Assembly: GCF_032854445.1 (NCBI RefSeq)
Contig: NC_088304.1
Location: forward strand, 36,005,551 to 36,069,550
Direction of reading: 5' to 3'
Length of the DNA stretch: 64,000 bases
From: Liolophura sinensis
Taxonomy: Eukaryota > Mollusca > Polyplacophora > Chitonida > Chitonidae
Position numbers and translations under genes: made by a program. Below the pieces are notes generated by a model. The model worked only from the letters and a program-made list of their open reading frames with translations, was not told the DNA's origin and made no database searches. This document shows, piece after piece, positions 1 to 12,082 of this stretch; the first letter of the stretch is position 1, and each line of letters begins with the position of its first letter.

Positions 1-309
1 TCTGAAGTGTACAAACTATGTCTCCACAGCTATTCACTGTCTTGGCATATTGCGAAGTGTAAATGTAAAATCTGTCAATACATACATTCACTAAGCTCGA
101 AATGACTGCTTCGCAGCGCACAACCCGATGTGACCTGTCTTTAAAAGCAATTAGCGATGAAGCCAAAAGATTAATCGTCAGGTATAAAATAGATAGTGGA
201 TATTTTTAGATATTTATTCCCGGCTGCTTGTTATAATACAGCGCTAGTTTCTTACAGAATGAAGTTTACCAAAATACCGACCTCTTCCTGCAAATACCTT
301 GGTTTTAAG

Positions 310-840
310 ACATCACAAAAGTAAAAGAAAATTAAAATATGAAGTTAGGTTCATCAAAAAGACAAATGAAAACTATGCGTAAAAATACTTTCATTTATTT
401 TTTCAGATTTTTTTGGAGAGTGTGGAAAGGCATTCAATACTATGGTCGATTTCATGGAGAATACTGACTGTATCTGGGAACTCTGATAACACATCACCTT
501 TTTCTTCCTGGTCTTCACCAGACGGAAGGAATTTTTGAGAACATTATTTCAGTAATCTTTCACTCATGGGTTAAAAGAGTTATTCCAACATTCAGTGTCG
601 TGATTAGAGTTGGATAAACTTCCTGTGATGTCAGAGTTCCTAACCTCCGATAGTATTGTCCATGGAGCCCACCTTTGAAGTCATATGTGTTTGAGTGCCT
701 TTAACTCTTTTCACAAAAATCTAAAAAAAAAAAAAAAAAAGAATGAAAGTATATTTATGCATAGTTTTATGTGATCTACTAAGTGATGTCTACTTCGAGA
801 TTTAGAGGTATTTTCCTTTAAAATCGATCAGGTAAGGACA
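310..840. repeat. Dispersed repeat, copy 1
   Basis: This stretch matches 23105-23690 in the same order: an AAAGTAAAAGAAAA start, a block reading CTTTCATTTATTTTTTC, a block near AGTGT(G/T)GAAAGGCA, then AAAATCTAAAAAAAA and a TCTACTTCGA-like end. Copy 1 carries about 150 bases (roughly 541-700) that copy 2 lacks. No coding capacity is visible. The family is not recognised; it may be an old non-autonomous transposon. Confidence 0.6.
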
Positions 841-2460
841 GTGGCGATTGGTGATCACCGAATGATCACATTCATAAGAAAAGTCTTACAACAACATAAA
901 GGCGATGCACCGTAGAAAATCAGCAGGGCGTGTCGACACAAAGATATCATTATAGTCTGATAATTGCACATGCTCGCTTCGTACATCGGCTGAAAAACTC
1001 TCATTTGTAAATACATGCACGAACACAAAAACGTGTCGGTTTTACCATAATTCCAACAGGTTGAAAGTACACAGACATGAGTGCTTACAGTTAATGGTAT
1101 GTCTCTGCACATCTGCTTTAATATGAACTTTGTACAGCTGTCTACCGAATAGCGCAGCTGTGATTTATCCCGATAGGTCTTGATGATTAAAACAGTTCAG
1201 CGAACGACTCCATATTGATAGTCTATGTGTATTTTATGATACACAAATACATTAGCGAGTAGCCTTAAACACTTGCTATTTTGTATAAACTAAAAAAACA
1301 CTGCCTTTCACTTTATTTGCTTTTTTATTACATTTTTTATTTTTATTTTCCTGTCCACGTTTCAACAACTGCTATTTTCAGTTATACCTCGGTTATACTT
1401 CGGTTATACTTATACTACTGTAAATTTCGGACACACTTCCATACTCCTCACAGGGGAGTATCACTGCTGCCGTCATTGTTACCACCCAGGCCACAGGAAC
1501 CTGATACAGTGCATGCATGTGTGGAACAAATGGTGAGAGTATCGCAGAAAAAACTAGGTAACCATCATTTCAACCTTCAACATTTTGTGAGTGGGATTTT
1601 CACATTCATAGGCAAAAAGCGCTGCAGACTAATTTTAGAAAAAAAAACCTAACTTGGGTTTAAAGTCGGCTCGCAGAACCCGAAGGCTGTGATTACAAGT
1701 TCAGAGCATATGTTCAGGGCACGTCTATAGTGTACAGGTAGGTAAATACGGCCTAGTTAGTGAACAGCAAGGTACTTATAGTCCACAGATGGTGTGGTTG
1801 TTTAACAACAGCAGTGAGCTGCACATTCGCCTGTAGTCTGTGTATACAACACACCTACATGCACTAGCTACATTTGATAACACAGTCATACAGGTGACTG
1901 CGAGCACGTAAATGTATTCACCTGTGTATGTAGGTCGGCGATGCGGAACGTAGGCATCAACGCTTATGTACTGTCTTCTGAGATAGTTCTAACCCTACCC
2001 CAGTCCATGCATATAGAGGTAGCAACCTCAGTGTACTGTCTGGCATAGATCGTCCTCCTAGACGGAAAAGCGCCAATCTAAATGACCCCTTCCCCCCCAC
2101 CCCCACCCCCCACCAACCACCCTCCGCACCACAACCCCTTCTAAACCAACAAAAGTTGAGTTAAAGACTAACCAAATTTAACCAATATTAGATGCGTGTG
2201 AGATGGTATACAAATGGATTAGTTTAAAACTGCTCGCACGATGTACGTTTACGAATCGACACAGCTAGGTTCAAGGCCAGAAAAATCTTGCTGTGGTCAA
2301 CTCACACTCCAGGATTTTATGAACTTCATTTCCTAAATATGAGTGCGGAATGGAGTGTGAGACTGCATTTGAGCACTCCGTATAGTTTTATATAACCCTA
2401 TGTTCTAGTCCCAGGTGTAAACGGCCACCTATCGAAAGTTGTAAGAAACACAGTCCCACA
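841..2460. other. Intergenic, no gene seen
   Basis: No open frame here has protein-like composition or convincing splice sites. A short direct repeat of about 14 bp (GGTTATACTTC-like, three copies) lies near 1380-1415. The only striking item is the C-rich block listed separately. Confidence 0.5.
2085..2113 (-). promoter_or_regulatory. Potential G-quadruplex / i-motif block
   Basis: The plus strand carries runs of 4, 7, 5 and 6 C separated only by TT, A and A. The minus strand therefore has four G-runs with loops of one or two bases, the textbook pattern for a very stable G-quadruplex. No gene start is seen nearby, so a regulatory role is unproven. Confidence 0.55.
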
Positions 2461-2537
2461 TTTATTTATTTATTTGGTTGGTGTTTTACGCCGTACCCAT
2501 GAACATTTTACTTATACGACGGCGGTCTACATTATGT
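2461..2537 (-). mobile_element. SINE family A, 3' fragment
   Basis: The plus strand shows an ATTTATTTATTT tail, then GGTGTTTTACGCCGTAC, then a block like TTACTTATACGACGGCGG. This is the complement of the 3' end of the full SINE at 28286-28557. Only the tail region survives. Confidence 0.75.
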
Positions 2538-2808
2538 TTTGAGGAAACTGCGCAGAAGAGTCCTACATTACAAGAATGTACCAACATATAACGTCTATAG
2601 ATTATATATCAGCACAAACATTTGTGAAATATTCACACTAAAACAACGCGCCAACACCATCATTGAGCTGTTGTTGTTTCATTTATTAACTGTATATGCA
2701 GGCATGGGAACATTTGGCTTCCCTGAGCTATAAAATTGAACTTAGCCCTGTGACCGCATTCACAGGAACAAATACTAACAACATGTATCGAAATTACCGA
2801 GAACTTAC

Positions 2809-2949
2809 GTGCATCTCGAGTATTTCCGCCTTCATATCACCACATGCAACTTCGGGAATCAGACTGTCGCCCAGGATGCCGTTCTCGCAGATCTCGCAAG
2901 CCTCACAGAACCAGCAGCATCGAACCACCCAGTAGAACAGCGTGAAAAA
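2809..2949 (-). CDS. Candidate isolated exon (weak)
   Basis: On the minus strand a 46-codon open stretch ends at a perfect donor (CAC, then gtaagt) at 2809/2808. It encodes a cysteine-rich, protein-like segment with CCWFCEACEICENG in its middle. Against it: an in-frame TGA lies at 2950-2952 just upstream, the segment has no Met before the cysteines, and no strong acceptor is visible inside the open stretch. No partner exon was found and the family is not recognised. It could be chance. Confidence 0.25.
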
Positions 2950-4087
2950 TCACTGACAACCTTGGAGTGGTGACTGTGTGAGGCCTGGGCAGGGTCGGTC
3001 AGGGGATTAGGCCTAATCTGGCCACGTAACACCTCCAGGCCTTACAACCGAACACCCAGCAGGTCACTTCAATTGTGCTTTCGGCTTGCCCTAAGCTTTT
3101 GTCTCCTCGGATGGACGTCCATGAGGACAAGCGTGCAATGTCACTGTGTAGCGGTTTGACCAGGTAAACCTGTGACTCAACCAAGCCTGCGTTGGTCAAT
3201 AACAATTGACTAAATGAACGCAGCAGGGTATGCTGTGTACAACACCTCAATATATAGGTGGGTCTCACAGAGAAAATCCATTACTCCAGCAGACTGGGGA
3301 CTGGAGGAAAGAAGAAAAAAAAAACGCCGTTATTTTATTCTTCTCTCCAGAAGAGCCAAAGATGGATATGGTTGCTAATACCGTGTTTGGTTAAGAGCTC
3401 CTGCAAAACACATCTTATCCATAGATATTGACATCCTCTTTCGATGGGTCGGGTTCGGTAAGCATTATGTTTTGGATAGGCGTAAGTCAGTTGGGTCAGG
3501 CATAAAAGAAATAGATAAGCCTCTTTTGTGAGAGACGCCGATAGAAATTATGTGAAACGGCTTATATATATGCTGATTTGTAATGCCACGCAACAAAAGA
3601 CACGAGACACGTTATAGAACCTGCTTTGCACCATGAACATGTGATGGGCGAAAATGTAACATCAACGGCAAAAATGACAACCAATTAAAATTTTCAACCC
3701 CAGAAGCAGAGCTGAATTCTATAATGCGACCCTATTGGTCAGTTAACGATCTTCTATGGTATAAACCATTAGCGAGGAGGTTATATATGGCGTTTTGGAG
3801 TTAGTTTTCTTTATTTAGAAAAACGCTTCCACACAGCCTGAAATATGCTTCTTCGAAAATGTTAAAATCGTTCTACAAATAGTTACATTTTTGTCGCACG
3901 CTAAACTGAAAAATATAACTCTGCATAGATTTAGGCTTGCATTTGTCGTTATAAGATAAGCTCTTTGTTTTTTGACGTATCGGAGAGACTACAAGACGTG
4001 TGAAATTTACGATAATTTATCTTTATCTCGCATTTTGAGCATGCACTGTATTTGCCGATTTGCACAATAACTCAAGAGCCTCTCACC
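2950..4087. other. Intergenic, no gene seen
   Basis: 3000-3270 is less AT-rich than its surroundings and may be an old repeat. No frame, RNA gene or clear repeat structure can be supported. Confidence 0.4.
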
Positions 4088-4325
4088 TTACCATGCGATC
4101 TCTTTGAGTTCTAGTATAGCCCATACTGCCTTCCTCCCCTGTCTTACATAGAAATGTCTACCAGCAACCTGCGTATGGTGGTAAGTTTCCTCCGGCCTCT
4201 GTCCGACTTTCTCCAACAATATGGCTGGTCGCCTGAATATAAGGGAAACATTCTTGGGTTCGGCGTAAAACACGAATACTGCTACGAATGAAATAAACAA
4301 ATTAAAGTACGTAGCGATATCGCCT
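4088..4325 (+). mobile_element. SINE family A, diverged copy
   Basis: In plus orientation the order of blocks follows the full copy at 28286-28557: CAGCAACCTGCG, a TTTCCTCCGGCCTCTG-like block, an ATATGGCTGG block, an AACATTCTTGGGTTCGGCG block and GTAAAACACGAAT. It is heavily mutated and lacks the tRNA-like head. An 89-codon minus-strand frame over it is a by-product. Confidence 0.65.
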
Positions 4326-4804
4326 TTCGAATCCAACCCCATCTTACCCATAGCCATCCGCGAATCGATTATATTTTCAGCTCCTCGCCACTAATGTTCC
4401 CTATAACCACCGCCATATGCATGCGGTTAGAGTCAATTTGAATATAGCTTGCACAATTAAGCATATAACGAAGTTGGCTTGTGACCAGTGAAGGTATATC
4501 GACGTTTATCCCGAGTCCTCGTTAATTAAAATCTGTCTCAAGGATTCATGAGTTTCATGATGTAGCTTTATCACTTTCTGCAGGCCTTCGACCAAATCTG
4601 TTGCCTTACAACTTTAAGTATGATTTCCAAAAGTGGTCGTTAATTGCCAAACGTTTCGCGCTTACTGTTCGCCAGGTTGCGTGTCAAAGTGTGAATGTAT
4701 ATCAGCAAGGAATAAGAGTGATATGGCCTCAAAAGTCAGAGATCTGTCAACAGATTTTAAGACGTACTGGTGTTATGCGTTGAAAGTGTGATTACATTTA
4801 GTTT

Positions 4805-5640
4805 TTCAATAACCAGATACTGACAACAGATTGTTCACACTTACTGTTCAAGTCCTGCTGTTAGCACAGTTTAACTTTCAATAACCAGATACTGACAACA
4901 GATTGCTCACACTTACTGTTCAAGTCCTGCTGCTAGCACAGTTTAACTTTCAATAACCAGATACTGACAACAGATTGCTCACACTTACTGTTCAAGTCCT
5001 GCTGTTAGCACAGTTTAACTTTCAATAACCAGATACTGACAACAGATTGCTCACACTTACTGTTCAAGTCCTGCTGTTAGCACAGTTTAACTTTCAATAA
5101 CCAGATACTGACAACAGATTGCTCACACTTACTGTTCAAGTCCTGCTGCTAGCACAGTTTAACTTTCAATAACCAGATACTGACAACAGATTGCTCACAC
5201 TTACTGTTCAAGTCCTGCTGTTAGCACAGTTTAACTTTCAATAACCAGATACTGACAACAGATTGCTCACACTTACTGTTCAAGTCCTGCTGCTAGCACA
5301 GTTTAACTTTCAATAACCAGATACTGACAACAGATTGCTCACACTTACTGTTCAAGTCCTGCTGCTAGCACAGTTTAACTTTCAATAACCAGATACTGAC
5401 AACAGATTGCTCACACTTACTGTTCAAGTCCTGCTGCTAGCACAGTTTAACTTTCAATAACCAGATACTGACAACAGATTGCTCACACTTACTGTTCAAG
5501 TCCTGCTGCTAGCACAGTTTAACTTTCAATAACCAGATACTGACAACAGATTGCTCACACTTACTGTTCAAGTCCTGCTACTAGCACAGTTTAACTTTCA
5601 ATAACCAGATACTAACAAAAGATTGTTCACATTTAAACTG
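4805..5640. repeat. 72-bp tandem array, about 11.5 copies
   Basis: The start TTCAATAACCAGATACTGAC recurs every 72 bases at 4805, 4877, 4949 and so on to 5597. Copies are nearly identical, differing mainly by C/T before AGCACAG, so the array is young. Every frame is stopped within the unit, so it is not coding. The last copy decays from about 5625. Confidence 0.95.
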
Positions 5641-6419
5641 TTGTTTACACCCTTCTGTTGTATTTGTCAGCTTGTAAACGTAACAACAATTAGGGTTTCA
5701 AGTGACAGATATTAACAAGCATGTTGACACAGTTTGGTGGACATCGCTTCTGTCATATTTGTCTGCCTGTATTTGCAATCACTGGGTTTAAGAGACTATA
5801 CCGGAGCCCTGGGACAAAAAAATAGTCGATCAGCGTAAAATCAATCGAATGTTTGCTATTACTTTAGAATAGTCCACATAATTACCTTTCACAAAATATC
5901 AGCCTCGTCTGTGCACGTGCTACTGTTCTCAAACACAGCTGATGGCATAGTAACTTTTTCAATAGTTAGGACCATTTTAACAGTATAAATAATGCAGATA
6001 CGAGTCTGGTATTCGCTGAGGGGCAATGATTCTATCTATTCTGGATAAATACAGTAAATTTGATGAAGTGAATATAGATTTTATACCAAAAATATCCGGT
6101 ATAAACTCTTCAAGCAAATAGACGTTAACCACAGACGACTTTTTCAAATACAAGGGATCGCTATCTTTCGAATGACCCATTCCTCCTTTCGTATTTCATC
6201 ACATAGGTGTAAAGTTACTGTTGTGGAGTCCGTTTGGATCTGGGTGGCAGGGGTTGGGAGATGGGGTGGGGTGGTGATGGTGTGTCACTGCAAGGATATC
6301 GATTTCGTTCAAATTCCTCACATACTTGCACGCGTGCGCCTGTGTAGATTGCATCCGGGTAATTTCGGTGTGTCGGCGTTAATCATGTGGTATCACTGCT
6401 GCCATGAACTTGCATAACC
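5641..6419. other. Intergenic, no gene seen
   Basis: Short frames at 5977-6180 and 6172-6417 show no family features. 6238-6280 is a G-rich patch. Degenerate copies of the neighbouring 48-bp unit begin near 6400. Confidence 0.4.
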
Positions 6420-8800
6420 TGTACCACGTTCTGGTGAGATGAGCTTATATAACTGCTAGTCATGGGTTTGTCTGATTGTGTCAGTGGTGTTATCTCAGTG
6501 ATATAGTATAGGTTAGCTTGTGTTCAATTTATTTAGCTTGTCCCACGTTCTGCTGAGATGAGCTTGTGTCATGAAATTGTTCAACTTGTCACTCGTTCTG
6601 GCGAGATGAGCTTATGTCATGAACTTGTTCAACTTGTCACTCGTTCTGATGAGATGAGCTTATGTCATGAACTTGTTCAACTTGTCACTCGTTCTGATGA
6701 GATGAGCTTGTGTCATGAACGTGTTCAACTTGTCACTCGTTCTGATGAAATGAGCTTATGTCACGAACTTGTTCAACTTGTCCCACGCTCTCGGTGAGAT
6801 GAGGTTGTATCATGAACTTGTTCACCTTGTCCCACGCTCTCGTTGAGATGAGATTATATCATGAACTTGTTCAGCTTGTTCCACGTTCTGGTTGGATGAG
6901 CTTGTGTTGTAAACTAATTTAGCTTGTCACCCGTTCTGGTGAGATGAGCTTCTGTCATGGACTTGTTCACCTTGTCACCCGTTTTGGTGAGATGAGCTTG
7001 TGTCATGAACTTGTTCAGCTTATCATCCGTTCTGGTGAGATGAGCTTGTGTCATGAACTTGTTCAGCTTATCATCCGTTCTGGTGAGATGAGCTTGTGTC
7101 ATGAACTTGTTCAGCTTGTCCCACGCTCTCGGTGAAATGAGGTTGTATCATGAACTTGTTCACCTTGTCCCACGCTCTCGTTGAGATGAGGTTGTATCAT
7201 GAACTTGTTCAGCTTGTTCCACGTTGTGGTTGGATGAGCTTGTGTTGTAAACTAATTTAGCTTGTACCACGTTTTGGTGAGATGAGCTTGTGTTATGAAC
7301 CTTTTAAGCTTGTCACCCGTTCTGATGAGATGAGGTTATGTCATGAAATTCTTCAGCTTGTTCCATGTTCTGGTGAGATGAGCTTATGTCATGAACTTGT
7401 TCAACTTGTCACTCGTTCTGATGAGATGAGCTTGTGTCATGAACGTGTTCAACTTGTCACTCGTTCTGATGAAATGAGCTTATGTCATGAACTTGTTCAA
7501 CTTGTCCCACGCTCTCGGTGAGATGAGGTTGTATCATGAACTTGTTCACCTTGTCCCACGCTCTCGTTGAGATGAGATTATATCATGAACTTGTTCAGCT
7601 TGTTCCACGTTCTGGTTGGATGAGCTTGTGTTGTAAACTAATTTAGCTTGTCACCCGTTCTGGTGAGATGAGCTTCTGTCATGAACTTGTTCACCTTGTC
7701 ACCCGTTTTGGTGAGATGAGCTTGTGTCATGTTTTTAGCTTATCATCCGTTCTGGTGAGATGAGCTTGTGTCATGAACTTGTTCAGCTTATCATCCGTTC
7801 TGGTGAGATGAGCTTGTGTCATGAACTTGTTCAGCTTGTCCCACGCTCTCGGTGAGATGAGGTTGTATCATGAACTTGTTCACCTTGTCCCACGCTCTCG
7901 TTGAGATGAGGTTGTATCATGAACTTGTTCAGCTTGTTCCACGTTGTGGTTGGATGAGCTTGTGTTGTAAACTAATTTAGCTTGTCACCTGTTCTGGTGA
8001 GATGAGCTTCTGTCATGAACTTGTTCACCTTGTCACCCGTTTTGGTGAGATGAGCTTGTGCCATGAACTTGTTCAGCTTATCATCCGTTCTGATGAGATG
8101 AGCTTGTGTCATGAACTTGTTCAGCTTGTCCCACGCTCTCGTTGAGATGAGGTTGTATCATGAACTTGTTCAGCTTGTTCCACGTTGTGGTTGGATGAGC
8201 TTGTGTTGTAAACTAATTTAGCTTGTACCACGTTTTGGTGAGATGAGCTTGTGTTATGAACCTTTTAAGCTTGTCACCCGTTCTGATGAGATGAGGTTAT
8301 GTCATGAAATTCTTCAGCTTGTTCCATGTTCTGGTGAGATGAGCTTATGTCATGAACTTGTTCACCTTGTCTCACGTTCTAGTGAGATGAGCTTATGTCA
8401 TGAACTTTTTCATCTTGTCTCACGTTCTAGTGAGATGAACTTATGTCATGAACTTTTTCATCTTGTCCCACGTTCTAGTGAGATGAACTTATGTCATGAA
8501 CTTTTTCATCTTGTCCCACGTTCTAGTGAGATGAACTTATGTCATGAACTTGTTCACCTTGTCTCACGTTCTAGTGAGATGAACTTATGTCATGAACTTT
8601 TTCATCTTGTCTCACGTTCTAGTGAGATGAACTTATGTCATGAACTTGTTCACCTTGTCACTCGCTCTGGTGAGATGAGCTTAGGTCATGAACCTGTTCA
8701 GCTTGTCTCATGTTCTAGTGAAATGAGCTTGTGATGTGAACTATTTTAGCTTATACCACGTTCTGGTGAGATTAGCTTTTGTTATGAATTTCTTAGCTTG
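6420..8800. repeat. 48-bp minisatellite with higher-order repeats
   Basis: The basic unit is about 48 bp and contains GAGATGAGCTTGTGTCATGA followed by ACTTGTTCA and CTTGTC. Roughly 49 units are present. Marker variants recur at multiples of the unit: the GTTGGATGAGCTTGTGTTGT variant near 6893 and 7613 is 720 bp (15 units) apart, and the variant block at 7282 recurs at 8243, about 20 units later. This is higher-order organisation. Because 48 is divisible by three, 16-residue repeats such as MSLCHELVQLVTRSDE appear in open frames; I read these as artefacts. Confidence 0.93.
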
Positions 8801-9190
8801 TTCCACGTGGAGCCTGCTTGTGAGACCAGCTTGGGTATGTGCTAACTATGAGCTTGTCTGATGGTGGCATTGGTGTCATGATATTGTCAAGGTATAAACG
8901 AGCACTGACGAAATGAAAGGATGTGATTGGTATTCAGTTCGTCATTTTAGTGTTCTGCTTGTACCATTAATTTGACGAGTTTGTGTCACTGAATAGATGA
9001 GCTTGTATCACCGGTATCACTAGGTATTTTTGTGTCAGTGGTCTTGCGAACTACTGTGATGTCAGTGAGTTGGTGTGTTGAGCTCGCATACCATTAATTT
9101 GACAAGCTTGTGTCATTACATGTAATTGCACGTGCTTGTATCACGGGATTGGTATGTCAATATGAGTGGTGTGGCGGGCTTGTTCCACAA
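8801..9190. repeat. Degenerate flank of the 48-bp array
   Basis: GCTTGT(A/G)TCA-type fragments continue with increasing divergence and irregular spacing to about 9190. This is the worn edge of the array at 6420-8800. Confidence 0.55.
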
Positions 9191-10717
9191 AATCAAAAAG
9201 CTCTGTCTCAGCCTTTGTTTCTTTAAATACTTATTCGCATGTACATGTATTATCTTTATCTAAAGTGTCCACTAAATGATCGAAATGGTAGTGGTGAGGC
9301 TAAACCTAAAAAAGTGCACTTGCGTGGCGGTGGCAGTGATTTACGGCGAGCGCAGAAAGCGGGAAACGCGCTGTAAGGAGCGTGTATCTGTTCCTTGACG
9401 ACTTCCTGTTTTATCCCATCTTGTATGGCCTTTGAAGACAGGTCAAAATTTTGTTCTTGATCTGAGTCTCCAGAGAGGAATGTACCCTGGTGTAGAAGGA
9501 TGGTAATAACCTGGACATTACATTCATTACGTTATCACAATTTCTAACCAACATAAGTTACACATTCGATTTACAATGAAAATGACGTATAGGATAATGC
9601 CGGTGAATCGTTACAAGTGTTTGGGTTTTGTTTTTTTTTTTTGGCTTCCGCAAACTTGTTTTGCTAAGTTGAGCCACTTATCTTCTATGTAGTGTTTCAC
9701 TTAATTATTTAATGATACAAATCATGATGGCCTTAAGTAGACAATAACTATGAAGCAATTTGCTAGGCTAAGGGTGTTTCCTGAAAGCTGACACACAAAG
9801 ACACAAGCCAATTATCACGGAAACCAGAGTACCCGGAGTCAACCACCACACTTGTACAAACCTTCAGATTTAAAACCTCATGCAGTGGTTGGGTTCGAGC
9901 CTGGAAGGTCAGAAGTCTGTCAGCGGCTGCGACGAAAGAAACGCGAAAGAGAGATCTTCTCATTCATATGTCTTGAGACGATCTTATTTTGGCTGCTAGA
10001 CAAACCTTTACATTTAAATTCCTAGGAATCACAGTCCCTGGCTGAGGACGTGACAAACGGCTAACGTAAAACCGGAGACCAAGCAACGTACATCGGGTTT
10101 GAACTCACAACCTTAAGAAGACTAGCACAGTTTGTCAATGCGTTTATAATAAAAATGAAATATTGATCAGTTTGTTCATCTTCAAGGACCAGAATGGTAA
10201 TATTCGCATGATGGATTAGATAGCTGTGAATTAGACTACAGAGAATACGCACTCTCCCCAGACAAGGTATTCTACAGATAAATAGTCAAGGGGAACTAAC
10301 TCTCGACGCAAAATGGAGAGCAGGCATGTCGACTCATCAGTGAGGCTTCACCAACTGTGGCGTGACTTGTGTGGGCGAGTTCAGGCTTGCGTTTATTGCA
10401 GCCTTGTGGTCAACCAACGCAGAATGACCAACGTTGTCCTTGTATTGACACGGTATAACAACGTGCGTAGTTTTTTGTATGATACCAAACCATAAATCAA
10501 AAATTAGACTACGATAACGGATACCTATTTTGATTAAACAAAACTGAGTGCATTGTCCATACCGTAAGTTTTAGTACATACCAAAAAAAACTGTAAGTAA
10601 TGATGAAAATTGTTAAAACGCGTCGTTTTGTGTTGTACTTACAGGACACGCATATTATGTGCGAAAATCCGGTTGATTGATTGGTTGTTTGCGTGGCTGG
10701 TCATAGTTTCCATTCAG
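9191..10717. other. Intergenic, no gene seen
   Basis: No coding frame is supported. A canonical B-box-like GGTTCGAGCCTGG lies near 9892, and a GGTTTGAACTCAC segment near 10096. Both may be remnants of tRNA-derived SINE heads, but no complete element can be traced. Confidence 0.4.
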
Positions 10718-10725
10718 GTGAATGA

Positions 10726-11044
10726 GTGAGTGATTGGGTTTTAACGCCGTGCTCAACAATTTTTCAGTCATATGACGACGAAGGAATCCTTAAGGTGTAT
10801 GTAATGTACCTCCTTGTTGCAGGACGGATTTCCACCGCTCTTTTATCTAGTGCTGCTTCACTGAAACGACTTACACAAGGCAAGTAAGCCGCCTCACCCG
10901 AGCCATTATACTGATACGGGTCAACCAGTCGTTGCACTATCCCCTCCATGCTGAACGCCAAGAGAGGAAGCCACAACTTCCTCGTTTAAAGTCTTAGGTG
11001 TGACTCGACCCAGGATTGATCCTGGATCTACCGCTCCCGATCAC
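10726..11044 (-). mobile_element. SINE family B, 5'-truncated
   Basis: Minus-strand element with a 3' tail of (ACTC)n (plus strand GAGTGAGTGATT), the shared body (TTTTTCAGTCATATGACGAC, then TTTTATCTAGTGCTGCTTCA) and part of the tRNA-like head at the right (GACTCGACCCAGGATTGATC on the plus strand). The head stops at CTCCCGA, before the A box. An 8-bp direct repeat GTGAATGA (10718-10725 and 11045-11052) fits a target-site duplication. The body keeps an open frame shared with other copies. Confidence 0.8.
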
Positions 11045-11052
11045 GTGAATGA

Positions 11053-11639
11053 TGTGCGCCACAAACAATACAAGGTCATGAATTAAACAGTGCATGCAAA
11101 CCAACAGGGATGAAGAACTGGCCACATGTATCCAGAAAAACAAGGAGGCCCACTCACTTGCAGTACATGGAGAGGTAAAGCAGATAGATACCTGCAGCAA
11201 AAAGGAACATACGGTTCAGCTACATGTAATCAATCAATTGTACAAGATTAAACCGGTGACGTACATTTAAAAACTTAACAACAGCTGTGAAAACATTAGC
11301 ACGGTGTCTTGTCGACCATAGGATAGACACCACACCTGGGTTAGAAATTCCTGCATAAAACAAATCAGAGTGAAAGTAAATTTTTCATTAGGATACTTTT
11401 TGGAAGCCAGCAATTCCGAGTCGGCGTCTTTATGTCGGAAACAACAACACTAGGATTAAATGAAAAAACCTCCCCTTTGTTGAGCATTCCTAGCAAAAAT
11501 CTGGTAGGTTTTCCTATAAATTTTATAGATGCTATAAATCTCTAAAGCGGGTCAAAAAAACCTCTTTCGATACCTTTATTCTGTATGAGGGAATTCCCGT
11601 TGAGGTTACAACAACGTTTTCACAGCCATTCTAGCACTG
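11053..11639. other. Intergenic, no gene seen
   Basis: AT-rich DNA without supported coding frames, tandem structure or RNA genes. Confidence 0.4.
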
Positions 11640-11760
11640 TGTGTTTATTTCATTTCTTTTTTTGTTTGTTTGTTTTATGCCGTAATCAAGAATATTTCAC
11701 CTTTACCACGGCGGCCAACATTATGGTGGAAGGCCGGGGGAAACCCACCGTGTTCCACAT
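11640..11760 (-). mobile_element. SINE family A, 3' fragment
   Basis: The plus strand reads TTTGTTTGTTTG, then ATGCCGTAATCAAGAATATT, then an ACGGCGGCC block and GGGGGAAACCCACCG. This is the complement of the 3' half of family A, and the head is missing. Confidence 0.7.
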
Positions 11761-12082
11761 GTTTCTAACACTGTATTGGTGAATATCACACAAAGCATAA
11801 CATAAATATTGTTATTAGCCAAGCGTGAAGTTGCCGATACAAAGGTTAAGTGGTAGCTTATACGAAGTGATCGTAGGTTAATACATGAGGCCCGAGGAAT
11901 ATAAATACGGTACATAAAGCTCACCTGTGAGTTCCAGTATTTAAATGTATGTTAAGAACTGCTATGTTATGTTAAAGACTTCCGTTAAAAAGAATCTTTA
12001 AAAAACTTAATGTACTTTAGGAACAGTTTTCCAGTGCATTTCATAATGACAACCTATCTGTCTGTTGTTGTTGTCTTTTCTT
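11761..12082 (-). other. 3' flank of the armadillo gene
   Basis: This lies directly downstream of the stop codon on the minus strand. It presumably contains 3' untranslated sequence, but no AATAAA is visible close to the stop. The nearest match is in or near the SINE fragment at about 11643. Confidence 0.35.

Noticed and set aside
4805-5640. CRISPR array
   Set aside because: Units are contiguous 72-bp repeats with no unique spacers, in an animal nuclear context. The other arrays are likewise plain tandem repeats.
6558-8734. Open frames repeating MSLCHELVQLVTRS-type units
   Set aside because: By-product of the 48-bp array. Frames are broken by irregular units, there is no splice context, and the opposite strand also has repeat frames.
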